A stretch of DNA of 64,000 bases from Streptomyces hyaluromycini. Lineage in GTDB: Bacteria > Actinomycetota > Actinomycetes > Streptomycetales > Streptomycetaceae. The stretch is taken from positions 186,001-250,000 of the forward strand of contig NZ_BCFL01000026.1 in assembly GCF_002217755.1 (NCBI RefSeq). Direction: 5' to 3'. Shown here one piece after another: positions 50,715-59,086 of the stretch (position 1 is its first letter; the number at the start of each line of letters is the position of its first letter). Under the pieces are notes generated by a model. That model saw nothing but the letters and a program-made list of their open reading frames with translations. It made no database searches and had not been told where the DNA came from. The position numbers and the translations under genes were made by a program.

Positions 50715-51373
50715 GCCAGCCGGTGGCCGATCCCGCGCGCCGTCCCCAGGCTCAGGTCGCTGCCCGCCTCGCGGAGCTTGCGGCGCAGCCGGCTCAGGTA
50801 CTGGTCCAGGGTGTTGTCGCTGACCTGGGCGCCGTCCGGCCAGGCGGCCCTGACCAGGTCGCGGCGGCTCACGATGCCGCCTCCCGCGGCCACCAGGGTG
50901 GCCAGCAGGCGGAACTCCGTCGGGGACAGCTCGACCTGGGCCTCGCCGACGCTCGCGCTGTGCCGGGTCGCGTCCAGGACCAGGTCTCCGGCGGTGGACA
51001 CCGTCGTCGGGGCGGCCCGTTTGAGCGTCGCCCGCAGCCGCGCGACGAGTTCGGCGAGGTGGAACGGCTTGGGAAGGTAGTCGTCGGCCCCCGCGGAGAA
51101 CCCGGACAGCCGGTCGGTGAGGTGGTGGCGGGCCGTCAGGAAGATGATCGGGGCCGAGAATCCGTTGGCACGCATCGCCTGGCACACGTCCCGCCCGTCC
51201 GCGTCCGGCAGTCCGACGTCCAGGACCACCGCGCCGATGGCGTGGGTGGCCAGCCGCAGGGCGGTGGCACCGTCGGCGGCGGGCACGGGCTCGAACCCCT
51301 CGTCGGCCAGCCCGCGGCGCAGCACGTCACGCAGGGCGTGATCGTCCTCAACGACCAGGATCTTGTGACGCAT
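50711..51373 (-). CDS. OmpR-family response regulator
   Basis: A 220-residue regulator with a receiver domain (acidic pocket EDD near 9-11, phosphoacceptor D52 in VVLDVGLPDADG, Lys in YLPKPFH) and an OmpR winged helix (about 125-218; ELSPTEFRLLATLV, SDNTLDQYLSRLRRKL). ATG 51373 is preceded by GGAGG. It is co-translated with the sensor kinase. The 11-bp direct repeats at 52399-52420 before the COG4705 gene are a typical site for such a regulator. Confidence 0.93.
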   Translation of the reverse strand: MRHKILVVEDDHALRDVLRRGLADEGFEPVPAADGATALRLATHAIGAVVLDVGLPDADGRDVCQAMRANGFSAPIIFLTARHHLTDRLSGFSAGADDYLPKPFHLAELVARLRATLKRAAPTTVSTAGDLVLDATRHSASVGEAQVELSPTEFRLLATLVAAGGGIVSRRDLVRAAWPDGAQVSDNTLDQYLSRLRRKLREAGSDLSLGTARGIGHRLA

Positions 51374-51418
51374 GGTCCTCCGTCGGAGCAACGGCCGTAC
51401 GGCCCGAGTCCGGGACGA

Positions 51419-52087
51419 TCACCCGCGTCCCTCCTCGGACCCGGCGGCCCGCCTCCCCCGGTACACCTCGGCGAGCACGGGGATCAGCGACACGAGCACG
51501 ATCAGCGCCACCAGCGGCAGCAGGTACCGGTCGACATTCGGGATCGACGAGCCCAGCGCGTACCCCGCGAGGGTGAGGCCGACACTCCACACGAGTCCGC
51601 CGACGACCTGCCACTGGGTGAACGTCCTTACCGGCACCTCCAGCGCACCCGCCATCGGATTGAGGACCGTCCGCACCACCGGCACGAAGCGGGCCAGCAC
51701 GATGGCCTTCGCGTGGCCGTACCGGTCGAGGAATTCCTCGGCGCGCTTCACACCCTCGTGCAGACGCCGGGAGCGGCTGCGTGCCAGCAGTGCTCCGCCG
51801 GCCTTCCGCCCGAGCAGGTATCCGCACTGCGCCCCGGCCAGCGCACCCACGGCCGCCGCCACCAGCAGCGGTCCCAGGGACAGGTGCAGACTCCCCTGCG
51901 CCGAGCCGGTGCACAGCAGGCCGGCGGTGAACAGCAGGGAGTCGCCCGGCAGGAAGAACCCGACCAGCAGTCCCGTCTCGGCGAACATCACCGCCCCGAC
52001 GCCGAGCACGCCGAAGGCCGCCAGCAGCGAATGGGCGTCGAGCACGTTCACGGCCAGCTGTGACGTCGCGAGGATCGGAGTGGTCAT
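51419..52087 (-). CDS. DedA-family membrane protein
   Basis: A 222-residue polytopic protein of the DedA/VTT superfamily, now linked to phospholipid or undecaprenyl-phosphate flipping in several bacteria. The family blocks are ETGLLVGFFLPGDSLLF and RFVPVVRTVLNPMAG, including the conserved E/D and R residues. It lies 46 nt upstream of the response-regulator gene and is probably the first gene of a dedA-regulator-kinase operon. Confidence 0.9.
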   Translation of the reverse strand: MTTPILATSQLAVNVLDAHSLLAAFGVLGVGAVMFAETGLLVGFFLPGDSLLFTAGLLCTGSAQGSLHLSLGPLLVAAAVGALAGAQCGYLLGRKAGGALLARSRSRRLHEGVKRAEEFLDRYGHAKAIVLARFVPVVRTVLNPMAGALEVPVRTFTQWQVVGGLVWSVGLTLAGYALGSSIPNVDRYLLPLVALIVLVSLIPVLAEVYRGRRAAGSEEGRG

Positions 52088-52134
52088 GAACGGGGCCCTT
52101 TCCGGCGGACGGCTTCACGTGGACACCTGGGCGA

Positions 52135-52148
52135 CTACATCATTGTAG
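52135..52148. promoter_or_regulatory. Dyad CTACA-TCAT-TGTAG
   Basis: Perfect 5-bp arms about 48 nt upstream of the DedA start. It is similar to the TACA/TGTA sites of BlaI/CopY-type repressors but with a 4-nt centre; no such regulator is encoded in the window. Confidence 0.4.
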
Positions 52149-52239
52149 ACACTGCGGGAAACTCTAGACGATCGCCGGGACCGCTCGTCCCCTCGCCGCT
52201 TCGGGGCGGCCGACGGGACGGTTCGCCGTACGCAGGCCG

Positions 52240-52252
52240 CTACGCAATGTAG
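52240..52252. promoter_or_regulatory. Dyad CTAC-GCAAT-GTAG
   Basis: A second, related dyad 92 nt downstream of the end of the first. Repetition of CTAC/GTAG arms in one spacer makes chance less likely. Confidence 0.35.
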
Positions 52253-52398
52253 TGGAAGTCTCCCGGCCGTGGACAACGGCCGCCGGCCCGGGCTCCTCGG
52301 CCGAAGGCGCCGTCGAACCGCCGGGGGCACCCGCACGGCACGCGAACGTGCCTCCTATCACCTGCTCGGCCACCCTGACCAGGGGCTTCGCCGAGGCA

Positions 52399-52420
52399 GT
52401 CAGGTTGCGTTCAGGTTGGG
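52399..52420 (+). promoter_or_regulatory. 11-bp direct repeats, candidate OmpR-type site
   Basis: GTCAGGTTGCG is followed immediately by TTCAGGTTGGG, one helical turn apart, with a weaker third unit CAGGCGGACCG. Tandem 11-bp half-sites are the usual binding layout of OmpR/PhoB-family dimers. The COG4705 gene starts about 90 nt downstream. Confidence 0.5.
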
Positions 52421-52511
52421 CAGGCGGACCGGAAACTCATGCACCAGAGGCGCCAAAGCATTGGCAAAGACATCTGTGATGCCGGGAGCTCAGCGTGAAA
52501 TCGTGCCGCTC

Positions 52512-53303
52512 ATGACCACGGAGCACCTCCTCGACGACCGTTCCCGCGTTCCCCTCCGCACCATGGCGAACAAGGTGCCGGAAGTGACCGCATACTTCTG
52601 GATCATCAAGGTGCTCACCACCGGCATGGGCGAGACCGCCTCGGACCTGCTGGCCCACGTCCTCGGCCCGATACCCGCCGTCGGTCTCGGCGGCCTCGCC
52701 CTCGCCGCCTCCCTGGCCGTGCAGTTCGCCGTCCGCCGGTACATCGCCTGGGTCTACTGGACCGCCGTCGTCATGGTCAGCGTGTTCGGAACCATGGCGG
52801 CCGACGTCCTGCACGTCGGTCTCGGCGTGCCCTACACGCTGTCCACCCCGTTCTTCGTCATCGTGCTGACCGCGGTCTTCGCCCTCTGGTACGCCGTCGA
52901 GCGGACCCTGTCCATCCACGGCATCCGCACCCGCCGCCGTGAGATCTTCTACTGGGCTGCCGTCCTCGCCACGTTCGCCCTCGGCACCGCCGCCGGCGAC
53001 CTGACCGCCACCGCCGGCCTCGGCTACCTCGGCTCGGCGGTCCTCTTCGCCGTCGCGATCTGCGTCCCCGCGATCGCCCACCGCGGCGGTGTCCTGAAGG
53101 CCGTACCCGCCTTCTGGACGGCCTACGTCATCACCCGTCCCCTCGGCGCCTCGCTCGCCGACTGGATGGCGGTCGGCCACGGCCGGGGCGGGCTCGCCCT
53201 GGGGCTGGCACCGGTGACCCTCGCCTGGACGGTCGCCATCGCCGGCTTCGTCGGCTACCTGGCCGTCTCCCGCCGGGACACCACCGGCCTCGAAGCGGCC
53301 TGA
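52512..53303 (+). CDS. COG4705-type integral membrane protein
   Basis: A 263-residue protein with about seven to eight membrane helices, beginning after a hydrophilic 20-residue N-terminus at NKVPEVTAYFWIIKVL. Two similar halves are suggested by repeated GETASDLLAHVLG-like and GTAAGDLTATAGLG-like stretches. ATG 52512 fits the usual N-terminal length; ATG 52479 and 52563 are in-frame alternatives and none has a strong ribosome-binding site. Function unknown. It is probably a target of the adjacent two-component system. Confidence 0.78.
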   Translation: MTTEHLLDDRSRVPLRTMANKVPEVTAYFWIIKVLTTGMGETASDLLAHVLGPIPAVGLGGLALAASLAVQFAVRRYIAWVYWTAVVMVSVFGTMAADVLHVGLGVPYTLSTPFFVIVLTAVFALWYAVERTLSIHGIRTRRREIFYWAAVLATFALGTAAGDLTATAGLGYLGSAVLFAVAICVPAIAHRGGVLKAVPAFWTAYVITRPLGASLADWMAVGHGRGGLALGLAPVTLAWTVAIAGFVGYLAVSRRDTTGLEAA

Positions 53304-53400
53304 GAAGCACCGACGCCCCAGCCTCCTGGCGCCGATGTTCCGGCGACTCGCAGGACCGCATCGATACCATTGCGGGAACGGCGAGTTGGGGGAGTCCTGA

Positions 53401-55845
53401 GTGGAACCGTTGGTGGGAATGGTGCTCTCGGCTGTCGGCACGGTCGCGTCCGGCGCCCTGTCAGGGGCAGGCGGCGAGGCAGGCAGGCGAACCTCCGAGC
53501 GGCTCTACGACCTGCTCAGCAGGGGCCGCGCCGGGGACGCAGGGTCGGGCACCGGGGCCGACGGCGGCGATTCGGCCGCACCTTCCCTCCCGGTCACCGC
53601 GGACCAGCAGGCGGCCGCCGCTTCGCGCCTGCTGGAGTACGCGCGTACCTCGCCGGAGTTCTCCCGCGAGGTGACGGAATGGGTCCGGGAATCCGCCTGG
53701 CTGGCGCCGCGCAGCGTGCCCGCCGTGGCCTCCGGCGCCTCCCGGCCGCAGATGCTCCCACCGGGCACGGCGGCCTTCACCGACCGCGAGGACGTGCTCG
53801 CGTGGATCACGGAGCTGCTGGACGGCGGGGACCGCGCACCGGGCGCGCCTGTGATCGCCGTCCTCACCGGGCCGGGCGGCATCGGCAAGACCGCCACCGC
53901 CGTGCGGAGCGCGATCGAACTGCTCGATCGGTTTCCCGACGGTGCCCTGTTCGCCGATCTGGAGGGCGCGTCGGCCACCACCGCCCTCCCGCCCTCCGAC
54001 GTGCTCGCGCGATTCCTGGAGCGGCTCGGCGTGCCGTCCGCCATGGTGCCGGGGGACGAGGCGCGGCAGCGGGACCTGTACCGCGACTGCACGGCCGACC
54101 GGCGCCTGATCGTCGTACTGGACAACGCCCATGACGACGCGCAGGTGATCCCCCTGCTGCCGGCCTCGCCGGAGTCGCTGGTGCTGGTGACGAGCAGGCA
54201 TCGGCTCGGGCGTCTGGTCGCCGGTCACGGAGCTCGGCCGTGCGCGCTCGGGCCGCTGTCGACGGAGGATTCCGTCACCCTGATCAGGCGAGTCGCCGGC
54301 AGTGACCGGCCGCCCGCGTCGGACGCCGTCGTCCGGGCCGTCGCGGAGGGCACCGGTGGCATTCCCCTCGCCGTGTGCACCACAGGGGCGGGCCTGGCCT
54401 TACGGGAGCACCTGACCTGGGAGCGTGTCGCACAGCAGCTGTCCGGGCGGAACCACGGCGGCGGGGACCGGGAAGGCACCGACACGGACGAACCGACCCC
54501 CGGCGCCCCGGGCGACCCCGTCCGTCTCGTCCATGACGTCGCGTACCGCGAACTGACCCCCGAGAGCGCCGCGTTGTACCGGGCGATCGCGGTGTGGCCC
54601 TGGCCGACCGTGACCGTCCCGATCGCGGCCCACGCCGCGGGGATCGGCGCCGACGAGGCCCGGACGCTGCTGGAGCAGCTGGCCGGGGCGCACCTGCTGG
54701 AGGAGGTCGCGGAGGAGCGCTACCGGTTCCACGACGTGACCCGGGCCCACGCCCGCGGACTCGCGGCCGCCGAGGACGGACACGGCCGCATGGCGGCCGC
54801 GGTCCGCCGGGTGGCGGTCGCGCAGCTGCGCTTCGCGGCGGGTGCGGACTTCAGGGTGATGCCGCTGCGATGGCGGCTCGGCCCCGCATACCGGGGACTC
54901 GCCCTTCCGGAACACCGCGACCCGGCGGACGGCAGGCGCGCACTGGCGGAACTGCGGAGTGAACGGGAGAACCTCGCGGCCGTCGTCCGGGCCGCCGCGC
55001 ACCACGAACTCCACGACCTCGTCTGGCAGTTGTGCGAGGCCATGTGGGGCCTGCACCTGATGCTCGGCTTCCACGCGCAGTGGATCGACACGCACCTGCT
55101 CGGCGTCGAGGCCGCCCGCCGCAGCGTCGAGTCGGAATTCGGCGACCCGCGTGCCGTGGGCCGGATGTGGACCCAACTCGCCTTCGGTTACATGGGAGAG
55201 GGGCGGGCGGACGATGCCGCCGCCGCCCTGGCGAACGCCCGGGCCGCGGACCGGGCCTGCGGGCACCACCGGGGCGAGGCCACCGCCGTCGAGGTCCTCG
55301 GGCTGCTCCATCTCAAACGGTGGGAGTTCCCCGCGGCCCAGCGGTGCTTCGAGGAGGCGCAGGAGATCCTGCGCCGCATCGGCCCGGGTGAGGACGGCCG
55401 GGAGGACCTGCCGCGTGCCACGGCCCTGCTGGAACACCACATCGGCCGTGCCCTGACCAAGCAGCGGCGCTTCGACGAGGCCGTCGTCCGGCTGAACGAC
55501 GCCCTCGCGCGGTTCCGCCGCCTGCCGGACGGCGGCGACCCCTACAACGCCGCGCGCGTGTACATGAGTCTGGGCGACGCCCACCTGGACGCGGGAGACG
55601 CCGAGCAGGCGCGTGTGTGCCTGGACGAGGCCGTCAAGGCCATGACCGAGGCCGGTGCCGGGCTGCAACTCGCCGACGCCCTCGACGTGCGGTCCCAGTG
55701 CCATCGCCGCCTGGGCCACGGGGCGGAAGAGATCGCGGACCTCAGGGCCGCCGTCGCGTGCTACGAGGAGCACGGCGACCGGCTCGGCCTGGACAGGGTG
55801 CGGTCGCGGCTGGCCGACGCGGAGACCCGGGGCGCCGGCTCATGA
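53401..55845 (+). CDS. NB-ARC/STAND ATPase with TPR repeats
   Basis: An 814-residue signal-transduction ATPase. A hydrophobic Gly/Ala-rich helix (about 5-30) and a short helical region precede the NB-ARC domain: Walker A GPGGIGKT at 157-164, Walker B LIVVLDNAHD near 243, and GIPLAV near 320. A winged-helix-like segment follows (about 385-450), then a TPR array from about 560 to 800. There is no SARP or LuxR DNA-binding domain, which distinguishes it from AfsR. The N-terminal hydrophobic helix resembles membrane-targeting segments of bacterial STAND effectors. GTG 53401 has GGGGGAG upstream. Defence or stress signalling is inference. Confidence 0.85.
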   Translation: MEPLVGMVLSAVGTVASGALSGAGGEAGRRTSERLYDLLSRGRAGDAGSGTGADGGDSAAPSLPVTADQQAAAASRLLEYARTSPEFSREVTEWVRESAWLAPRSVPAVASGASRPQMLPPGTAAFTDREDVLAWITELLDGGDRAPGAPVIAVLTGPGGIGKTATAVRSAIELLDRFPDGALFADLEGASATTALPPSDVLARFLERLGVPSAMVPGDEARQRDLYRDCTADRRLIVVLDNAHDDAQVIPLLPASPESLVLVTSRHRLGRLVAGHGARPCALGPLSTEDSVTLIRRVAGSDRPPASDAVVRAVAEGTGGIPLAVCTTGAGLALREHLTWERVAQQLSGRNHGGGDREGTDTDEPTPGAPGDPVRLVHDVAYRELTPESAALYRAIAVWPWPTVTVPIAAHAAGIGADEARTLLEQLAGAHLLEEVAEERYRFHDVTRAHARGLAAAEDGHGRMAAAVRRVAVAQLRFAAGADFRVMPLRWRLGPAYRGLALPEHRDPADGRRALAELRSERENLAAVVRAAAHHELHDLVWQLCEAMWGLHLMLGFHAQWIDTHLLGVEAARRSVESEFGDPRAVGRMWTQLAFGYMGEGRADDAAAALANARAADRACGHHRGEATAVEVLGLLHLKRWEFPAAQRCFEEAQEILRRIGPGEDGREDLPRATALLEHHIGRALTKQRRFDEAVVRLNDALARFRRLPDGGDPYNAARVYMSLGDAHLDAGDAEQARVCLDEAVKAMTEAGAGLQLADALDVRSQCHRRLGHGAEEIADLRAAVACYEEHGDRLGLDRVRSRLADAETRGAGS

Positions 55846-57651
55846 GCCGGCCGCAGCCGCTGTCGCGACGGTGACCAGGTGTGTCGCGGAACCGGTGCGT
55901 ACCGTGATCCCGGGCATGGCCCGGGCCAGGCCGCGGCCGCTCGCGAGCCACGCGTAGAGCGCCGAGGCGTAGACGGCGGGGTCGCACAGGTCGGGGCGAC
56001 CGTCGAGGGCGGCGGCCGCGGACAGCCGCAGGAGATCGCCCTCGCGGGTCCGTACGACACACCGGTCCGGCCCGTCGACATAGGCGGCCAGTCCGCAGTA
56101 CGGGTAACGGCCGAGCGCCTCCGCCGTCCAGGCGGCGGGAGGGCCCAGCCGCGGGTCGTCGGCGGGGGCGCGCCGCACCACGATGTCGGCGATGCGCAGC
56201 CGGCCGCGGTCCCGGGTCTCCTCGTCCACCAGCGTGTGCGCGAACTCGGCCGCCACGGCTGCCTCTTCCGACGGGTCGGGCTCGCCGCCCACCGTGGCGT
56301 ACCGGCTGAGGGTGACCTCCGGCGGATCGACACCGATGCCGCCGACGAGCACCCGCACCGGCGTGGTGCGGCGGGCGGGCCGGCAGGGCGGCAGCGGCAG
56401 CGGGTCGAGCAGCGCCGGATGCCCCGGCTCCGGCATCCCCATGAGGCCGTAGAACAGGCGACGCAGGAGAACGGCCGACTCCTCGGGGGCCGAACTGGTC
56501 TGCTCCGCCAGCTCCTTGTACCGGGTGGCGTCGTGGCCGGCGATCACCTGGTCGAGCTGGGCGCGGAGACCGCGCCGGCGGGACAGGCGGGGAGCGGTGC
56601 GGCCGAGCGCGGCCACCGGCGAGAGCGGGTCGAGGTCCTCTTCGGGGAATGCCCCGAGCAGGACGGGAGTGCCTATGGAGGCCGCGTAGTAGGTGACGCT
56701 GGAGTGGTCGCCGAGGACGCAGTCGGCGGCGATCAGGGCCTGTCGCCAGCCGTCCAGGGGAGGGACGGCGTCGAGACCGGCCTGCTGTGCGTTGCTGAGC
56801 CAGGCCCGGACCTGACCCGGGCCGTGGCCGAACCAGATGTTCGGATGCAGGATCGCGACCGTCCGGTACTCGTCGGCGGGCAGTTCCGCCGTCAGGCGGG
56901 ACAGCAGCCAGGGCAGCAGATCGTCCGTCTCCGTGTCTCCGGCTCCGCCGAACAGCGAGCGCGGTGCCCAGGTCGAGCTGACGAGGATCAGCCGCTGACC
57001 GGGCCCCACGCCCAGGGCGCGCCGGAAGCGTGCGCGTTCGGGAAGGGCGGCGAGGATACGGTCGTAGCAGGGGTCCCCCGCGAGTACGGCGGTGGGCACC
57101 GCCTCCGGGCAGGCCGAGCGCAGCCGCTCTAGCTGTTCGGGGTGCGAGAGGACGGTGGCGGTCGCGAGCGGACGCCCGTCCTCCAGCAGCCATTCCGGCG
57201 AGAGGCCGAAGACCGGCGCCTGGGCCTGGTGTCCGGTGTCCGGTGTCCGGTGTCCGGTGTCCGGTGTAGCCAGCCTCTTATTGTATCCGACGCCATGTGA
57301 CAGAACGGCCAACCTGCCCTGAAGCGAGGCCAGTTCACCGCCGTAGCTCGCGGCGATCACCAGGTCGAACTCCGTGTCCTTGGCCTGTTCCCAGGGCAGG
57401 ACCGGCAGTTCCGCGGCGGCCAGCAACTCGGGCACTCCCGCCAGAAAGGGGGAGGACCCTGTGCAGGTGGCGAACAACTGCACCCGGATGTCGCTGTGGA
57501 ACAGCGGGAGTACGTCCAGCAGACGCGTCGCCGACGTCACGTTGTGCACGACGAACAGGACACGTCGGCAGCCTGTCCGGGTGATCCACCGCTCCGCGTC
57601 CTCGCCCACCGGCACCCGCAGTCGGACAGCCCCACTCATCACAGCTGACAT
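55840..57651 (-). CDS. GT-B/TagF-like transferase fold protein, repeat-containing
   Basis: A 603-residue cytosolic protein resembling CDP-glycerol glycerophosphotransferase or UDP-GlcNAc 2-epimerase-fold proteins: an N-terminal nucleotide-fold half, then VAILHPNIWFGHGP, ADCVLGDHSSVTYYAASIG and TPVLLGAFPE, which match the nucleotide-sugar half of that fold. The last 200 residues are specific and unassigned. Activity is not proven. Near residues 129-143 it contains TPDTGHRTPDTGHQ, encoded by five perfect 7-bp repeats, so slippage would shift the frame. ATG 57651 has no clear ribosome-binding site. Its stop abuts the NB-ARC gene stop. Confidence 0.68.
   Translation of the reverse strand: MSAVMSGAVRLRVPVGEDAERWITRTGCRRVLFVVHNVTSATRLLDVLPLFHSDIRVQLFATCTGSSPFLAGVPELLAAAELPVLPWEQAKDTEFDLVIAASYGGELASLQGRLAVLSHGVGYNKRLATPDTGHRTPDTGHQAQAPVFGLSPEWLLEDGRPLATATVLSHPEQLERLRSACPEAVPTAVLAGDPCYDRILAALPERARFRRALGVGPGQRLILVSSTWAPRSLFGGAGDTETDDLLPWLLSRLTAELPADEYRTVAILHPNIWFGHGPGQVRAWLSNAQQAGLDAVPPLDGWRQALIAADCVLGDHSSVTYYAASIGTPVLLGAFPEEDLDPLSPVAALGRTAPRLSRRRGLRAQLDQVIAGHDATRYKELAEQTSSAPEESAVLLRRLFYGLMGMPEPGHPALLDPLPLPPCRPARRTTPVRVLVGGIGVDPPEVTLSRYATVGGEPDPSEEAAVAAEFAHTLVDEETRDRGRLRIADIVVRRAPADDPRLGPPAAWTAEALGRYPYCGLAAYVDGPDRCVVRTREGDLLRLSAAAALDGRPDLCDPAVYASALYAWLASGRGLARAMPGITVRTGSATHLVTVATAAAAGS
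57230..57267. repeat. Heptanucleotide repeat, five TGTCCGG units
   Basis: Five perfect copies (57230-57264) plus a partial TGT, inside the TagF-like coding region. Because 7 is not a multiple of 3, gain or loss of one unit truncates the protein. Confidence 0.95.
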
Positions 57652-57690
57652 GGTACCGAGGGCCCCGACGAGCGGCCCGGACGCCTTGGC

Positions 57691-58890
57691 TCAGCTGCAA
57701 GTGAGGCGGCCGGCCGCTGCCTTGGCGGTGAGGATGCGGTGCACGGAGGTGGCGACCTTGGCGCGGAAGGCGGCGTCCTTCGCCATCTGGGCCTGTACTC
57801 CCTGCACCATCGCCGGCACGGTCGACGCCTTGACCGTCAGGACCATGTCGCCGCCGGCGCCGATGAACTGCACCGCCCGCTGCGCCGGAGTGTAGGCACG
57901 TACCGCGACCGCCTGGCCGAGGTCGTCGGAGATGACGACTCCCTTGAAGCCGAACTTGGTTCGCAGCAGCGAGTTGATGACGGTCGGCGAGAACGCCGCC
58001 AGGTGCTTCGAGTCGATCTTGGTGTACTTCGCCGACGAGATCATCACGAACGGCGCACCTGCCTTGATCCCGCTCTGGAACGGCTGGAGGCTCGCGCTGG
58101 AGGCGGTGGTCACCGAGTCGACGACGTTGGCGGTGGTGTCGGTGTTGCCGATCACCTGGCCCAGTCCGGGGAAGTGCTTGAAGGTGGTCATCACCCCGGC
58201 CGTGCGGAAGCCCGCGGCGAAGGCACCGGTGTGCGAGGTGACAACGGCGGGGGTGTGGCCGTACTCGCGGTAGAAGTGGCCGATCGGAGCGTTGCGGGTA
58301 CCGAGGCTCGCGGGCACCACGTCGGCGACCGGGGCGAGATTGAGGTCCAGGCCCGCGGCCTTGAGCTGCCCCGCCCAGGTCTGGGCGCGGCTGCGCAGGG
58401 TCGCCGTGCTCCACGTGCCCTGGGTCAGGGCGTTGGGCATGACGGAGAAGCCGGGACCGCTGAGCACCTGGACCTGGCCGCCCTCCTGGTCGGTGGAGAC
58501 CAGCAGTCCGACCTGTCGCCCGCCGACCTTGTCGGCCTGCGTGCGGATCCCGTCGACCACCTTCCTCGTCGCGGCGGTTCCGGCGGAACTGCGCCCGGTG
58601 AGCATGACGGACCCGACGTGGTAAGTGCGCAGCGTCTGCAGATCCGTGGTGCTCGGGTGGGTGGCGGCGACCCCGCCCATGAACAGCTGGCCGACGCGCT
58701 GCGCCTGGGTCATTCCCGCATAGACCGTGTCGGCGCAGCCGGCCGCGGGGGCGGCGGGCAGCCCGGGGGCGGTCCCGGCCGCGGCCGGGACGGTGCACAC
58801 ACCGGCGGCGAGCACGGTGGTGACGAGTCCAACAGTGGTGCGCCGGGCGGCGGAGCCGCCGCGCGCGCGCCGACGAACAGGTGTCCCCAC
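57691..58890 (-). CDS. Secreted GH3 (NagZ-like) glycosidase, atypical active site
   Basis: A 399-residue exported family 3 protein. The signal peptide (Arg-rich start, hydrophobic core to about residue 40) is followed by the NagZ-like barrel: VSTDQEGGQVQ, K238-H239 in FKHFPGLG and nucleophile D322 in VVISDDLG. The usual KHFPGHG-x-DSH histidine is missing (L243, then NTDTT), so the catalytic mechanism differs or activity is reduced. GTG 58890 is preferred because AGGAG sits 7 nt upstream; ATG 58908 lacks such a site. It may act on wall or chitin-type beta-GlcNAc outside the cell. Confidence 0.85.
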   Translation of the reverse strand: MGTPVRRRARGGSAARRTTVGLVTTVLAAGVCTVPAAAGTAPGLPAAPAAGCADTVYAGMTQAQRVGQLFMGGVAATHPSTTDLQTLRTYHVGSVMLTGRSSAGTAATRKVVDGIRTQADKVGGRQVGLLVSTDQEGGQVQVLSGPGFSVMPNALTQGTWSTATLRSRAQTWAGQLKAAGLDLNLAPVADVVPASLGTRNAPIGHFYREYGHTPAVVTSHTGAFAAGFRTAGVMTTFKHFPGLGQVIGNTDTTANVVDSVTTASSASLQPFQSGIKAGAPFVMISSAKYTKIDSKHLAAFSPTVINSLLRTKFGFKGVVISDDLGQAVAVRAYTPAQRAVQFIGAGGDMVLTVKASTVPAMVQGVQAQMAKDAAFRAKVATSVHRILTAKAAAGRLTCS

Positions 58891-59021
58891 GATGCGCTCC
58901 TGACTCATGAGGGTGCACGCCACGGAGACCACCGGGCCGACGGACAACATCGGACCGCATGGCCCGCGACCGGTTCATTCGCACAACACGTTACGCCGAA
59001 CGGGTGCTGTCGGCACCCGGG

Positions 59022-59069
59022 CGGAGCCGTTGTCCCGGGCCGCGAGGGCGGCCCGGGACAACGGCTCCG
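59022..59069 (-). terminator. Very strong terminator after M4 protease gene
   Basis: A perfect 22-bp stem (arm begins CGGAGCCGTTGTCCCGGG) with a GAGG loop, 18 nt past the stop of the M4 gene on the minus strand. Confidence 0.9.
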
Positions 59070-59086
59070 GAGCGGGCGGGAGAAGG

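Larger units (their letters stand above)
52088..52511. other. Intergenic, 424 bp, divergent control region
   Basis: No gene seen. It holds two CTAC...GTAG dyads (52135-52148, 52240-52252) nearer the DedA side and an 11-bp-period direct repeat (52399-52420) nearer the COG4705 gene. This pattern suggests that more than one regulator acts here. Confidence 0.5.
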
